The notes below the pieces were generated by a model, which worked only from the letters and a program-made list of their open reading frames with translations, had not been told where the DNA came from and searched no databases. The position numbers and the translations under genes were made by a program. Below are positions 35,313-45,249 of a stretch of 64,000 nt of DNA, piece by piece. Numbering within the stretch: the first letter of the stretch is position 1; each line of letters opens with the position of its first letter. The stretch lies in contig CABJBM010000018.1 in the NCBI GenBank assembly GCA_902363835.1, positions 86,694 to 150,693 of the forward strand, written 5' to 3'. The DNA comes from Lachnospiraceae bacterium. Its GTDB lineage: Bacteria > Bacillota > Clostridia > Lachnospirales > Lachnospiraceae.

Positions 35313-35464
35313 CCAGGGATACCTATTTGCCTAAAAAACATGGGCAGGAAAGAGGAAACCCCTTCCAGGGATACCTATTTGCCCAAAAAACGCGGGCAGG
35401 AAAGAGGAAACCCCTTCCAGGGATACCTATTTGCCCAAAAAACGTGGGCAGGAAAGAGGAAACC
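35313..35464 (+). repeat. Tandem array of the 52-bp repeat (two full units and one of 48 bases) upstream of the DUF4364 gene
   Basis: Units begin at 35313, 35365 and 35417, an exact 52-base period. Each runs CCAGGGATACCTATTTGCC, then a hairpin with arms GCCCA / TGGGC around AAAAAACG, then AGGAAAGAGGAAACC. The third unit stops directly at the ATG at 35465, so its AGAGGAAA serves as the ribosome site. The sense strand is open in all three frames. Confidence 0.93.
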
Positions 35465-35989
35465 ATGCTGTCAGAACCCATGACCCTGTACAAACTAATG
35501 ATTTTATACATGCTGAAACAGGTTAATTTCCCCCTGACAAGCGCACAACTGTCAAACTTTTTTCTGGAGCATGAATATACTACGTATTTTACGCTCAATC
35601 AGGCATTGAATGAACTGCTGGAGGCCAGACTGCTTCATGTGGAAACCAACCATAACAGCAGCCGGTATGAAATTACCAGGGAAGGGGAAGAAACCCTTTC
35701 CTTTTTCGGTAACAAAATTTCTCCGGCCATCATTAATGATATGGATGAATATTTAAAAGAAAACAAGTTCCGGCTCCGCAATGAAGTTGGGGTAACTGCT
35801 GATTTCTATAAATCCACCAGCCATGACTATATTGTCCACTGCCAGGTCCGGGAGGGAAAAAACTGTCTGATCAATCTGGAGCTGTCTGTTCCTGATAAGG
35901 ATCAGGCAGAAATCATGTGTGACCACTGGAAATCAAAAAGCCAGGAAATCTATGCATTTGCCATGAAGGCGCTGATGAGCGGTTCCTAA
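35465..35989 (+). CDS. DUF4364 family protein
   Basis: 174 residues from the ATG at 35465. An N-terminal winged-helix-like region (LYKLMILYMLKQVNFPLTSAQLSNFFLEHEYTTYFTLNQALNELLEARLLH, then SRYEITREGEETLSFF) suggests a PadR/MarR-like transcription factor. The C-terminal half is a beta domain. This fits DUF4364, a clostridial family whose role is unclear. Its ribosome site is supplied by the last 52-bp repeat unit; the frame also reads back through the whole array, so longer starts are artefacts. Confidence 0.8.
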   Translation: MLSEPMTLYKLMILYMLKQVNFPLTSAQLSNFFLEHEYTTYFTLNQALNELLEARLLHVETNHNSSRYEITREGEETLSFFGNKISPAIINDMDEYLKENKFRLRNEVGVTADFYKSTSHDYIVHCQVREGKNCLINLELSVPDKDQAEIMCDHWKSKSQEIYAFAMKALMSGS

Positions 35990-36025
35990 TATTTCATCCA
36001 ACTGTAAACAGAAAGGGGATTCATC

Positions 36026-36346
36026 TTGAATAAAACTCAGACAAAAAAACCATTATTTTCGGAAGTAAGCCAGCAATATCAATTACATCTGAATAATTTT
36101 AAGAAAAAAAAGTTTCATTTTAAGGTAAGGCTGATTTTAACCGTCATCCTTCCTATTGTTATTCTTTTGCTTTTCGTTAAAGTGACAGAAACCTTTATCC
36201 GCATCAAAGTACGGAATCTTTTTGCCAAACCGGTCCCTGATCAGGCGCCTGAACAGTCAGGAGAGGCAATTCCCGTCCATGAAGTGCCGGTTGATAAGGA
36301 AATCATTCATCCCCAGCGGGTTTCCGGGGAAGATGACGAAAATTAG
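36026..36346 (+). CDS. Small single-pass membrane protein
   Basis: 106 residues with a TTG start behind AAAGGGGA. A basic N-terminus (FKKKKFHFKVR) is followed by one membrane segment (LILTVILPIVILLLFVKV, about 36-54) and an acidic, proline-rich tail. By the positive-inside rule the N-terminus is cytoplasmic. No family recognised. It lies 36 bases after the DUF4364 gene and 58 before the GNAT gene, so it may be in one transcript with them. Confidence 0.6.
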   Translation: MNKTQTKKPLFSEVSQQYQLHLNNFKKKKFHFKVRLILTVILPIVILLLFVKVTETFIRIKVRNLFAKPVPDQAPEQSGEAIPVHEVPVDKEIIHPQRVSGEDDEN

Positions 36347-36404
36347 TTACGATTCCGAGGGGTTAATACCTTCTCACCGGCCAGAAAAGAGGAGTAATAA
36401 AAAC

Positions 36405-37373
36405 ATGATTATCGTTGATTTTACCCGCGAGCATATTATCAAAGCACGGGAGCTGGCACTTGCCTGCTACGAAGAAGAACGCTCTAAAGTGCCGGCTCTG
36501 CCAGATGCGGGAGCATTCCCTGATCTGACTTATTTTGCAGATAACGGCCTGGGTGTTGCAGCGCTTAAGAACGGGAAGATGGCGGGATTTCTCTGCAGCA
36601 CCATGCCCTTTGACCATGCGTTTCGTTCTACCGATGTTAAGGGTGTATTTTCCCCTATGGGAGCCAATGGGGCAATCCCGGAAAACAGAGCAAAGATTTA
36701 TGCTGCCATGTATCAGGAAGCTGCCTGCAAATGGGTAAGTGCAGGTGCAGTCAGCCATGGTATATGCTTATATGCCCATGACGAAATTGCTCAGCAGCAA
36801 TTTTTTAAATATGGTTTTGGCCTGCGTTGTGTTGATTCAATCCGCCCCATGGAACCATTTCACTGTGTATCTTGTGAAGAATACAAGTTTTCAGAACTTA
36901 CATCAAGCGAGTATCCTCTGGCATATTCACTTGAAATAATGCTGCACAGGCATTACATCAGCAGTCCCTTTTTTATGAACCGCAAACCAGAAACATGTGA
37001 AACCTTTTGTGAGACATGTGTAAGAGATCATGACCGATGTTTTGTGGCTCAATATGAGGATAAAATATGCGCTTATTTAAAAATATCGGAATCCGGTGAG
37101 ACTTTTATTACGGAAAAACCGGATTACCTTCATATCACCGGCGCCTTTTGTCTTGAAGAGCACCGGGGAAAAGGAGTCTATCAAAATCTTTTGAATTATG
37201 TTATAAAACTATTAAAAGCAGAGGGTTATACTCACCTTGGCGTAGACTTTGAAAGCATTAACCCAACGGCATACGGCTTCTGGTCAAAATACTTCACAGA
37301 ATATACCCATGGCCTTGTGCGCCGTATTGATGAAAGAATATTATCAGAGGTTCTTTACCGGAATTTCATGTAA
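36405..37373 (+). CDS. GNAT-family N-acetyltransferase
   Basis: 322 residues from the ATG at 36405, which follows AGAGGAG. A C-terminal GNAT core is visible: ICAYLKISESG, LHITGAFCLEEHRGKGVYQNLLNYVIKLLKAEGYTHLGVDFESINPTAYGFWSKYF. The EEHRGKGVYQNLL segment is the acetyl-CoA pyrophosphate loop (Q/RxxGxG/A type). The N-terminal half looks like a second, degenerate GNAT domain. Substrate unknown. A terminator follows directly. Confidence 0.85.
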   Translation: MIIVDFTREHIIKARELALACYEEERSKVPALPDAGAFPDLTYFADNGLGVAALKNGKMAGFLCSTMPFDHAFRSTDVKGVFSPMGANGAIPENRAKIYAAMYQEAACKWVSAGAVSHGICLYAHDEIAQQQFFKYGFGLRCVDSIRPMEPFHCVSCEEYKFSELTSSEYPLAYSLEIMLHRHYISSPFFMNRKPETCETFCETCVRDHDRCFVAQYEDKICAYLKISESGETFITEKPDYLHITGAFCLEEHRGKGVYQNLLNYVIKLLKAEGYTHLGVDFESINPTAYGFWSKYFTEYTHGLVRRIDERILSEVLYRNFM

Positions 37374-37414
37374 ATAAAAAGCTGATCCAGTGAACCTACT
37401 GAATCAGCTTTTTA
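37374..37414. terminator. Bidirectional terminator between GNAT and the amino-acid ABC operon
   Basis: AAAAAGCTGATCCAGT / ACTGAATCAGCTTTTT with a short loop between convergent genes. Confidence 0.88.
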
Positions 37415-38158
37415 TTATCCCTGCATAAACCTGTTTAAAAATTCCTTTGTTGAACTTTTCCTGGGATTTCCGAATATATCAGCCGGTGCGCCTTCCTCTT
37501 CAATGACGCCGCCTGCCATGTAGACCACACGGCTGGACACATCCCTGGCAAATGCCATTTCATGGGTTACGATGATCATGGTAAGGCCTTCCTTTGCCAG
37601 TGTTCTCATAACTGCCAGCACTTCCCCTACCATCTGAGGATCCAGCGCTGATGTGGGCTCGTCAAACAGCAGGATCTCCGGCTCCATTGCAAGGGCCCTT
37701 GCAATAGCCACCCTCTGCTTCTGGCCGCCGGAAAGCTGCCTTGGTTTTGCATTGATGTAAGGAGCCATGCCCACTTTTTCCAAATACATCATGGCCTTTT
37801 TTCTGGCCTCTTCCTTATCCTTTTTAAGCACTTTCACCTGGCCAACCAGACAGTTTTCCAAAACAGTCATATTGTTAAACAGATTAAAGCTCTGGAACAC
37901 CATACCCACCTTGGTCCGGTATGAGGGAACGTTCATTTTACGGTCCGTAATGTCTACATCGTGATACAGGATCTCCCCTGTGGTGGGAGTTTCCAGCAGA
38001 TTGATGCAGCGCAGCAGCGTTGACTTTCCGGAACCCGAGGCGCCGATGATACAGGTCACATCTCCGGCATTGACAGAGAAATCAATGTCCCGCAGCACCA
38101 CATTGGTCCCAAAGGTCTTGCTTAAATGATGGATCTCTAAAACTTTGTTTCCTGCCAT
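37415..38158 (-). CDS. Polar amino-acid ABC transporter ATP-binding protein (GlnQ/HisP type)
   Basis: 247 residues. Walker [10 protein letters not shown], signature [15 protein letters not shown], Walker [15 protein letters not shown] and switch [11 protein letters not shown] are all intact. Energises uptake through the permease encoded directly upstream (adjacent, no gap). Last gene of the transporter operon. The amino acid is not evident from sequence. Confidence 0.92.
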   Translation of the reverse strand: MAGNKVLEIHHLSKTFGTNVVLRDIDFSVNAGDVTCIIGASGSGKSTLLRCINLLETPTTGEILYHDVDITDRKMNVPSYRTKVGMVFQSFNLFNNMTVLENCLVGQVKVLKKDKEEARKKAMMYLEKVGMAPYINAKPRQLSGGQKQRVAIARALAMEPEILLFDEPTSALDPQMVGEVLAVMRTLAKEGLTMIIVTHEMAFARDVSSRVVYMAGGVIEEEGAPADIFGNPRKSSTKEFLNRFMQG

Positions 38159-38959
38159 TTATTTGCCCTCCTTTTCTTTGGGATCCGGGAATTTTACCAT
38201 GCCGCTGGTGTAGGCCAGAGTATCCGTGGTGGCCAGATCATAGCTGTCAGGACCATCCATCCTCTTCTCCCAGTAACGCAGAATTCTGGAGCAGGTAAAG
38301 GTCAGGATAAAATAAATGACCATGGTAATGCCAAACGCTTCAAAATAGGTATAGTACGCGCCTGCAACACCTTTTGTGGCATAGAACAGCTCCACCACGC
38401 CAATAGCAGAAAGCACGCAGGTATCCTTAATGTTGATGATCAGGTTATTGCCGATCTGAGGCATGATATTGCGCAGGGCCTGAGGCATGATCACATTGAC
38501 CATGGTCTGGAAGTGGGTCATTCCAATGGCCTTGGCGCCCTCGGTCTGTCCCGGATCAATGGAAAGGATTCCTCCTCTCACTGTCTCGGCCATATAAGCA
38601 CCTGTATTAATGGATACAATGAAATAGGCAGCAAAAACAATGGACATGTTAATGCCAAACAGCACGGAAGAGCCGTAGAATATAAACATGGCCTGAACCA
38701 TCATAGGCGTTCCACGGAATACCTCTACATAAATATTTAAGATGATCTTCACTAATTTCAATAAAAACTTTTTTACCGGATTATCACTTTTTTGTACCGG
38801 AATGGTCTGGATAATTCCTACGGCAAAACCAATGATGCAGCCGATGAATGTGCCGACAATGGCAATTGCCATCGTCTTTCCGGCCCCATTTAAAAAAGAA
38901 GGGCCATAATGCTGCAATATAAATACAACTCTTCCAAAAAAATCTGATGGCAAAGACAT
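38159..38959 (-). CDS. Polar amino-acid ABC transporter permease
   Basis: 266 residues, HisM/GlnP type with about five membrane segments. The permease motif EGAKAIGMTHFQTMVNVIMPQALRNIMP is present, as is the family stretch VEVFRGTPMMVQAMFIFYG. A single permease suggests a homodimer channel. The 169-base gap to the upstream binding-protein gene holds a hairpin that may set the ratio of binding protein to membrane parts. Confidence 0.92.
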   Translation of the reverse strand: MSLPSDFFGRVVFILQHYGPSFLNGAGKTMAIAIVGTFIGCIIGFAVGIIQTIPVQKSDNPVKKFLLKLVKIILNIYVEVFRGTPMMVQAMFIFYGSSVLFGINMSIVFAAYFIVSINTGAYMAETVRGGILSIDPGQTEGAKAIGMTHFQTMVNVIMPQALRNIMPQIGNNLIINIKDTCVLSAIGVVELFYATKGVAGAYYTYFEAFGITMVIYFILTFTCSRILRYWEKRMDGPDSYDLATTDTLAYTSGMVKFPDPKEKEGK

Positions 38960-39002
38960 ATACTACCTTCTCCTTTTCGTACTTCTTCGAAACAGAACAA
39001 GC

Positions 39003-39034
39003 GGCACGAAATAAGAACACCCTTGTTCCGTGCC
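39003..39034 (-). promoter_or_regulatory. Hairpin between binding-protein and permease genes
   Basis: On the minus strand GGCACGGAA pairs with TTTCGTGCC around a 14-base loop. No full T-run follows, so mRNA 3'-end protection of the binding-protein message is likelier than termination. Confidence 0.5.
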
Positions 39035-39128
39035 AGCAAGCCCTGATTCTATTCCTTATTCCCGTAAAAGCAGCGAGCCATGTCAAGTTTGTCTGACTTT
39101 GGCGGCTGCCTGCGGATATTTAACTAAA

Positions 39129-40004
39129 TTACTTTGATAATGGCTGTACGGAAATTGCTTCTTCCATCATCTTGTTAAAATCATCCTTACTCATTTTATC
39201 AAGTACTCCGTTTACAGCATCTTTTAATTCTGTATTTCCCTTTTTCAATGAAACGCCGATGTTTACATCCTCATCAGAAACTTTAAACTCACCTTCTGTT
39301 CCGGTAAAATCAAGAAGCTTGAAATCAGGATAAGCAACAAGCGCTGCCTGTCCGGTAGGCTTGTCCGTCACAACCAGATCACATCTGCCGGAACTTAATG
39401 CCACCAGCATGGCCGGTGCGGATTCCTGCGCCGGCTGAATGTCCGCACCAGGGATCTGAGGCAGGCAGTTGTCATACCAGATGGTGTTTAACTGGGAAGT
39501 ACAGGTTGCTCCGGAAAGATCTGCAACACTCTTTGCATTTTCATACTTTCCTCCGGATTTTACCAGGGTCACAATGGTTGCATAATAGTAAGGGTTTGTA
39601 AAATCAACAGACTGCATCCGTTCCTCAGTAATGGACTGTCCCGCAATAACACAGTCAACCTTTCCGGATTGAACCGCAGGAACAAGGGAATCCCAGTCCA
39701 GCTTAACAATCTCCAGTCCATAGCCCAGTTCATCTGCAATCTTCTTAGCCATCATAACGTCATAGCCATAAGCGAAATCAGAGCTTCCGGAAATGGGAAC
39801 TGCCCCATTTTCATCTGTGGGCTGGGTCCAGTTATAGGGTGCATAGCTGCATTCCATGGCAACTTTTAACACCTTTTTTCCTGTTTCCCCGCCTGCTCCA
39901 GATGTGCCTGTGGCGGCATTTCCGCCTCCGCAGGCAGTTAAAAAGGACGCTGCCAGGGCTGCTGCCATAAAAGCTGCTGCAATTTTTCTCATTGTCTTTT
40001 TCAT
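39129..40004 (-). CDS. Amino-acid ABC transporter substrate-binding lipoprotein
   Basis: 291 residues. Signal peptide with lipobox LTAC (Cys about residue 25) followed by a Gly-rich linker. Family 3 binding protein features: ECSYAPYNW, GYDVMMAKKIADELG, DCVIAGQSITEERMQSVDFTNPYY, VVTDKPTGQAALV. Tethered outside the membrane. First gene of the operon, behind a strong promoter with an overlapping dyad at 40027-40085. Confidence 0.92.
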   Translation of the reverse strand: MKKTMRKIAAAFMAAALAASFLTACGGGNAATGTSGAGGETGKKVLKVAMECSYAPYNWTQPTDENGAVPISGSSDFAYGYDVMMAKKIADELGYGLEIVKLDWDSLVPAVQSGKVDCVIAGQSITEERMQSVDFTNPYYYATIVTLVKSGGKYENAKSVADLSGATCTSQLNTIWYDNCLPQIPGADIQPAQESAPAMLVALSSGRCDLVVTDKPTGQAALVAYPDFKLLDFTGTEGEFKVSDEDVNIGVSLKKGNTELKDAVNGVLDKMSKDDFNKMMEEAISVQPLSK

Positions 40005-40026
40005 AACTGTTTTCTCCTCTTCCTAT

Positions 40027-40085
40027 TATAATGAACTCTATGTAATAAATAGGTTCATTATAAAAAGATTTTTACTCCTTGTCAA
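40027..40085 (-). promoter_or_regulatory. Strong promoter with overlapping operator dyad, amino-acid ABC operon
   Basis: On the minus strand TTGACA (40085-40080), 17 bases, TATAAT (40062-40057). The -35 lies inside the last codons of engB. A perfect 10-bp dyad TATAATGAAC / GTTCATTATA (40027-40036 and 40053-40062) covers -10 and the start point, which is where a repressor would act. Confidence 0.8.
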
Positions 40086-40671
40086 GACTATTTACGGTTT
40101 CTGAAATCATCTCCCATATCTCATCCCTTCCCTGCTTTGTTTCAGCGGAAAAGGGAATGACCGTCACATCGCTTCCGAGCCCAAGCCCCTGGCGAAGGAT
40201 CTTTACTGATTTTTGTATCTGGCTCCTTTTGATCTTGTCCAGCTTTGTGGCAATGATCACAGGCTGGTAACCGTTGTACACGATCCAGTCATACATGGTC
40301 TTATCATTTTCAGAAGGCTCGTGGCGGATATCGATCAGCAAAAACACGCATCGGAGCATTGGTGACTTATGGAGATAATTTTCTATCATTTTTCCCCATT
40401 TTGCCTTTACTTCCTGAGACACCTTGGCATAGCCGTAGCCTGGCAGATCCACATAGTAAAAAGCATCGTTAATATTATAAAAGTTTATGGTCTGGGTCTT
40501 TCCCGGCTGAGACGAGATCCTTGCAAAGGATTTGCGGTTCATCAGGGCGTTGATAAGGGAGGACTTTCCCACATTGGACTTTCCCACAAATGCAAACTCC
40601 GGCTTTGTATTCTCCGGAAGCTTGCTGGTGATTCCGCATACAGTCTCCAGCTCTACTGTTTTAATGATCAT
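40072..40671 (-). CDS. engB: Ribosome-biogenesis GTPase EngB/YihA/YsxC
   Basis: 199 residues from the ATG at 40671. The GTPase motifs are complete: G1 GKSNVGKSS, G2 in SSQPGKTQTINFY, G3 DLPGYG and G4 ATKLDK. It helps assemble the 50S subunit. Its ribosome site AGAGGAAA is the end of a 52-bp repeat unit; the frame also reads upstream through the repeats to 40746, which is not a real extension. Last gene of the tig-clpP-clpX-lon-engB order. Confidence 0.95.
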   Translation of the reverse strand: MIIKTVELETVCGITSKLPENTKPEFAFVGKSNVGKSSLINALMNRKSFARISSQPGKTQTINFYNINDAFYYVDLPGYGYAKVSQEVKAKWGKMIENYLHKSPMLRCVFLLIDIRHEPSENDKTMYDWIVYNGYQPVIIATKLDKIKRSQIQKSVKILRQGLGLGSDVTVIPFSAETKQGRDEIWEMISETVNSLDKE

Positions 40672-40675
40672 ACAA

Positions 40676-40766
40676 TTTCCTCTTTTCTGCCCACGCTCTC
40701 TGGGCATACAGGTATCCCTGTAAGGGGTTTCCTCTTTTCTGCCCACGCTCTTTGGGTATAAAGCCT
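40676..40766 (-). repeat. Tandem 52-bp repeat (one full, one partial unit) between lon and engB
   Basis: Units begin at 40676 and 40728, again exactly 52 bases apart. On the minus strand each has GCCCA...TGGGC around AGAGCG, then AGAAAAGAGGAAA. The engB-proximal unit ends 4 bases before the engB ATG. Confidence 0.93.
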
Positions 40767-40776
40767 GTAAACATCT

Positions 40777-43095
40777 CTATTTCTGGACAAAAGCTTCTTT
40801 TAAGACATCTGACATGTCTTTTGCGTAAACGATTTCAAGGCCTCCGGTGATTTCCTCCGACAGTTCTGCAATATCAGGGCGGTTTCTCTCAGGAACCAGT
40901 ACCTTTTCCACATGGGCCATGCGGGCAGCCAGGATCTTTTCCTTAAGGCCGCCGATTGGCAGAACGCGGCCGCGGAGAGTAATCTCCCCAGTCATTGCCA
41001 CCCTGGCATTTATCTTCCGGTTTGTGACCGCTGAAAGCATGGCAGTTGCCATGGTGATTCCGGCTGACGGGCCATCCTTTGGTACGGCCCCTTCCGGGAT
41101 GTGAAGGTGAATGTCATGCTTTTCAAAATAATCATCCTTTACCTTGTATTCCGGACACACGGACCGGACATAGCTTAAAGCTGTCTGGGCGGACTCTTTC
41201 ATTACATCCCCCATCTGTCCTGTCATTTGAAGGGTTCCCTTTCCCGGCATTACATTGACTTCAATCTGAAGGGTGTTGCCGCCCACGCTGGTCCATGCAA
41301 GGCCTCTTACGATCCCCACCTGATCCGCTTCGTTCACATCTTCAAACAACACCTTTTCCTTGCCTAAATATTTCTCCAGGTTGTCTGGCCCTATCTCTAT
41401 GGACTTCTTTTCATCCTCCAGGAATTCCCTTGCAGCTTTTCTGAAAACAGCACCGATCCGCCTTTCTAAGTTTCTGACTCCGGCTTCTCTGGTATAATGG
41501 TGTATGATCCTTTCAAGAGCCTTGTCTGATATGGACACCTGCTTTTTTGTAAGCCCATTCTTTTCCCGCTGCTTTCTTACTAAGTAATTCTTTGCAATAT
41601 GGAATTTTTCATTCTCCGTATAGCTGTTTACTTCAATTACTTCCATACGGTCCAGAAGAGGCCCTGGTATGGTCGTGGTGGTATTAGCTGTGGCAAGAAA
41701 CAGCACATTGGATAAATCAATGGGAATCTCTACATAGTGATCCCGGAATTTCACATTCTGCTCACTGTCCAGCACCTCCAAAAGGGCTGAAGAGGTATCT
41801 CCTTTATAATCCCTGCTGACCTTGTCAATCTCATCAAGAAGCATTAAGGGATTGCTGACTCCGGCCTGTCTTAAGGCTTCCACAATCCTGCCTGGCATGG
41901 CTCCCACATAGGTTTTCCTGTGTCCCCGGATTTCCGCTTCATCCCGGATTCCTCCCAGGCTGATCCTTACATATTCCTTGTTCAGCGCCTTTGCCACTGA
42001 TCTGGCAATGGAAGTCTTTCCTGTTCCAGGAGGTCCTACCAGACAGATAATGGGACTGGAACCCTTTTTTGTGAGCACGCGGACCGCCAGATATTCCAGG
42101 ATCCGGTCCTTTACCTTTTCAAGGCCATAATGATCCTCATTTAAGATTTCCTCCGCATGAATAATGCTGTTATCATCTTTGGAAAGCTTTTTCCATGGAA
42201 GCTCCAGTACCGTTTCAAGATACATGCGGACCACATTGGCTTCCTGGCTTCCTCCAGGCATTGCCTTAAACCGGTCGATCTCCTTCTGGATCTTATCCTT
42301 TGTCCCTTTATCCGCTTTTAAAGCTTTCAGCCTTTTCAAGTATTCGTCTGCGTCGGACAGAGGGTTGTCCTCTCCCAGCTCTTCCCGGATCACCTTAAGC
42401 TGCTCTCTTAAAATATAATCCTTTTGATTTTTGTCGATCCGTTCCTTTACATGGGACTGTAATTCCCGCTTTACCTTTGTAACTTCTATCTCCGTGATCA
42501 GCTGCTTCATAACCAGGGCATACCGATCCTCCAAAAGAGCGCTTTCAAGCACCTGCTGGCGCACCCGGTAATCCCAGGAAAGCTGTACGGCAATCTGGTC
42601 CAAAAGCCCGCCAAGATCTGAGAGTACCAGGAGATTGGGAAGTACTTCCTTTGCAATCCTGGGATTCTCCCTGCCGTATTCCTCCAGCTTTTCCTGGATG
42701 ATCTCTATCATGGCCTGTCTGGTGATATAATCAATGGAATCATCAGATTCCAGTGTTCTTTCCACCTCTCCCACAAGCATAGGTTCCTCACTGTCAAGGG
42801 CCAGAAGCTCTACCCGCTCCACGCCTTCTACCATAACGCGGATTACATTATTAGGCAGCTTTACCAGCTGCTTAACAAGAGCCACTGTGCCGACCTGATA
42901 TAAATCTTCAATTCCAGGGTCAGCTTCCTCGGAATTTCTCTGAGTGACCAGACATACTTTCTGGTCTCCTACCATCGCCTTCTCCACAGCTGCAATGGAC
43001 TTTGTCCGGCTGATATCAAAATGTAGCATCATTTTGGGAAGAACAGTCATGCCTCGCAGGGCGATAACTGGCATTGTGATTATCTTATCCACCAT
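40777..43095 (-). CDS. lon: ATP-dependent protease La (Lon)
   Basis: 772 residues from the ATG at 43095, which follows AAAGGAGAG. N-terminal LON domain ([21 protein letters not shown]), AAA+ module with Walker A GPPGTGKT and Walker B LLLDEIDK, and the C-terminal Ser-Lys protease with [12 protein letters not shown]. It degrades misfolded and regulatory proteins. In the protease cluster, 78 bases below clpX. Confidence 0.96.
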   Translation of the reverse strand: MVDKIITMPVIALRGMTVLPKMMLHFDISRTKSIAAVEKAMVGDQKVCLVTQRNSEEADPGIEDLYQVGTVALVKQLVKLPNNVIRVMVEGVERVELLALDSEEPMLVGEVERTLESDDSIDYITRQAMIEIIQEKLEEYGRENPRIAKEVLPNLLVLSDLGGLLDQIAVQLSWDYRVRQQVLESALLEDRYALVMKQLITEIEVTKVKRELQSHVKERIDKNQKDYILREQLKVIREELGEDNPLSDADEYLKRLKALKADKGTKDKIQKEIDRFKAMPGGSQEANVVRMYLETVLELPWKKLSKDDNSIIHAEEILNEDHYGLEKVKDRILEYLAVRVLTKKGSSPIICLVGPPGTGKTSIARSVAKALNKEYVRISLGGIRDEAEIRGHRKTYVGAMPGRIVEALRQAGVSNPLMLLDEIDKVSRDYKGDTSSALLEVLDSEQNVKFRDHYVEIPIDLSNVLFLATANTTTTIPGPLLDRMEVIEVNSYTENEKFHIAKNYLVRKQREKNGLTKKQVSISDKALERIIHHYTREAGVRNLERRIGAVFRKAAREFLEDEKKSIEIGPDNLEKYLGKEKVLFEDVNEADQVGIVRGLAWTSVGGNTLQIEVNVMPGKGTLQMTGQMGDVMKESAQTALSYVRSVCPEYKVKDDYFEKHDIHLHIPEGAVPKDGPSAGITMATAMLSAVTNRKINARVAMTGEITLRGRVLPIGGLKEKILAARMAHVEKVLVPERNRPDIAELSEEITGGLEIVYAKDMSDVLKEAFVQK

Positions 43096-43173
43096 TGTGT
43101 TCTCTCCTTTGCATTCAAAAAGGTGTTCCAGCAGATTTTCTCGCTGTAACACCTTCCCGACTCATGCAGGGAC

Positions 43174-44475
43174 CTATGCGATCTCGCCTGTCTTATCTTT
43201 TCTCAACTTCTGAGCCAGTGATTTTCTGGGGACTGCCGTGTCCCGATAAATCAGCTCCGGCTCACCCGTTTTATCTACAACATCTTTGGTAATCGTACAG
43301 ATTCCAATACTGCTGTCTGATGGAATCTCATACATCAAATCCATCATTACATTTTCCATAATGGAACGCAGGCCTCTGGCACCGGTCTTTCTCTCCACCG
43401 CCAGCTCCGCAATCCGTTCTACCGCTTCCCTAGTCAGCTCCAGCTTAACATCATCCAGTTCAAACAACTTTTGATACTGTTTGACCAGGGCGTTCTTTGG
43501 TTCCGTCAAAATCTTAACAAGTGCCTCCCTATCCAGAAGTTCCAGGGATACGGTGATTGGCACACGGCCTATAAACTCCGGTATTAATCCAAACTTTACC
43601 AGGTCCTGAGGAAGGGTCTTTTTCAGAAGATCATCAATATCCGTCTTGTTCTTATCTACGATTTCCGCATTAAAGCCAATGGAACCGGCGCTTATGCGGC
43701 GTTCAATGATCTTTTCCAAGCCGTCAAAGGCACCGCCGCAGATGAACAGGATATTGGTGGTATTGATCTGCAGAAGTTCCTGGTGAGGATGCTTTCTTCC
43801 TCCCTGAGGCGGAACGCTGGCAACCGTACCTTCCAGTATCTTTAAGAGAGCCTGCTGTACCCCTTCACCGGAAACGTCTCTGGTAATGGACACATTCTCT
43901 GACTTCTTTGTTATCTTATCTATTTCATCGATGTATATGATTCCATATTCTGCCCTGCTGATGTCGTAATCAGCTGCCTGGATAAGCTTTAAAAGGATAT
44001 TCTCCACATCCTCGCCTACGTACCCGGCTTCTGTAAGGGCGGTGGCATCTGCAATGGCAAACGGAACATTTAAGACCTTTGCCAATGTCTGTGCAAGATA
44101 GGTTTTACCGGATCCGGTAGGGCCTAACATCAGAATATTGCTCTTTTGCACATCCACATCCATTTTTTTTCTGGAAGTGATTCTCTTATAGTGGTTATAG
44201 ACTGCTACAGACAATACCTTTTTTGCGTTGTCCTGACCAATGACATAATCGTCTAAAAATGTCTTGATTTCCTTTGGCTTCATCAAATTGATATCGCCAA
44301 AATCAGGCACTTCTTCCTCATGGCTGTCAAATTCTTCCTCCAATATCTCTGCGCATAAATCAATGCATTCGTCACAGATATAGACATTGTTGGAACCGGC
44401 AATGAGTTTCTTCACCTGGTCCTGGGTTTTTCCGCAAAAAGAGCATCGGATCTTGTCGTCTGTTCTGACCGGCAT
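43174..44475 (-). CDS. clpX: ATP-dependent Clp protease ATPase subunit ClpX
   Basis: 433 residues from the ATG at 44475, with GAGGTG 5 nt upstream. N-terminal zinc-binding domain with CSFC (Cys11, Cys14) and CDEC, Walker A GPTGSGKT, Walker [10 protein letters not shown], and sensor-2 GARGLR. Unfolds substrates and feeds them to ClpP, encoded 52 bases upstream. The ClpP-docking IGF loop appears as IGF in [13 protein letters not shown]. Confidence 0.96.
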   Translation of the reverse strand: MPVRTDDKIRCSFCGKTQDQVKKLIAGSNNVYICDECIDLCAEILEEEFDSHEEEVPDFGDINLMKPKEIKTFLDDYVIGQDNAKKVLSVAVYNHYKRITSRKKMDVDVQKSNILMLGPTGSGKTYLAQTLAKVLNVPFAIADATALTEAGYVGEDVENILLKLIQAADYDISRAEYGIIYIDEIDKITKKSENVSITRDVSGEGVQQALLKILEGTVASVPPQGGRKHPHQELLQINTTNILFICGGAFDGLEKIIERRISAGSIGFNAEIVDKNKTDIDDLLKKTLPQDLVKFGLIPEFIGRVPITVSLELLDREALVKILTEPKNALVKQYQKLFELDDVKLELTREAVERIAELAVERKTGARGLRSIMENVMMDLMYEIPSDSSIGICTITKDVVDKTGEPELIYRDTAVPRKSLAQKLRKDKTGEIA

Positions 44476-44527
44476 ATACACACCTCATTCTTTCCTAATA
44501 CATTGCCCTGCTGTCCGGGCTTAAAGA

Positions 44528-45115
44528 TTATCGGTCATGGCTGTAGATGATATTATCAATCAGGCCATATGCTTTTGCTTCTTCCGCATTCATATAATTA
44601 TCCCGTTCCGTATCCCGCTCGATCACTTCATAAGGCTGACCTGTGTTTGCGGACAGAATTTCATTTAACCGTTTCTTTATCTTCAGTATATTCTCAGCTA
44701 CAATCCGGATCTCAGTGGCCTGGCCCTTTGCTCCGCCGGAAGGCTGATGAATCATGACTTCCGAATTGGGAAGTGCAAACCGTTTTCCCTTTGCTCCGCC
44801 TGCCAGCAAAAATGCTCCCATGCTGGCTGCCATGCCCATACAAACCGTAGAAACATCACATTTAATAAAGTTCATGGTATCATAAATTGCCATGCCTGCG
44901 GTAACGGAACCGCCGGGGCTGTTTATATAGAGGTTAATATCCTTACTGGGATCTTCTGCCTCTAAAAATAACAGCTGGGCCACAACAAGGCTTGCAGATA
45001 CATCAGACACCTCTTCTCCAAGGAAAATAATCCTCTCCTTAAGAAGTCTGGAATAAATATCGTAAGAACGTTCGCCCTTACTGGTTGATTCAATGACATA
45101 AGGTACTAAACTCAT
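44528..45115 (-). CDS. clpP: ATP-dependent Clp protease proteolytic subunit ClpP
   Basis: 195 residues from the ATG at 45115 behind GGAGGAAG. Catalytic triad visible: Ser in [11 protein letters not shown], His in MIHQPSGGA and Asp in [10 protein letters not shown]. Forms the 14-mer chamber with ClpX. A decayed 52-bp repeat lies in its leader (45138-45192). Confidence 0.96.
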   Translation of the reverse strand: MSLVPYVIESTSKGERSYDIYSRLLKERIIFLGEEVSDVSASLVVAQLLFLEAEDPSKDINLYINSPGGSVTAGMAIYDTMNFIKCDVSTVCMGMAASMGAFLLAGGAKGKRFALPNSEVMIHQPSGGAKGQATEIRIVAENILKIKKRLNEILSANTGQPYEVIERDTERDNYMNAEEAKAYGLIDNIIYSHDR

Positions 45116-45137
45116 CTGTCTTCCTCCTGTCTGTTCT

Positions 45138-45192
45138 TTCCTAAAAATCACCCATGCTATCTGGGTATAAAGGGATACCCCCTGGGCATTCC
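45138..45192 (-). repeat. Single decayed 52-bp repeat upstream of clpP
   Basis: Minus strand CAGGGGGTATCCCTTTATACC, CAGATAGCATGGGTGA, then TTTTTAGGAAAG. Same order and orientation as the clear units. The hairpin arms are ACCCA / TGGGT, a compensated change from GCCCA / TGGGC. Confidence 0.75.
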
Positions 45193-45249
45193 TATCAAAG
45201 CCGAATAGACTCCGGACAAAATGCCAGGAATCTATTCAGGTTAAACTTC

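Noticed and set aside
35327..35464. N-terminal extension of the DUF4364 protein through the repeats
   Set aside because: The extension is only repeat-coded and the ATG at 35465 follows the AGAGGAAA site directly. The same logic rejects extensions of engB and mglA.
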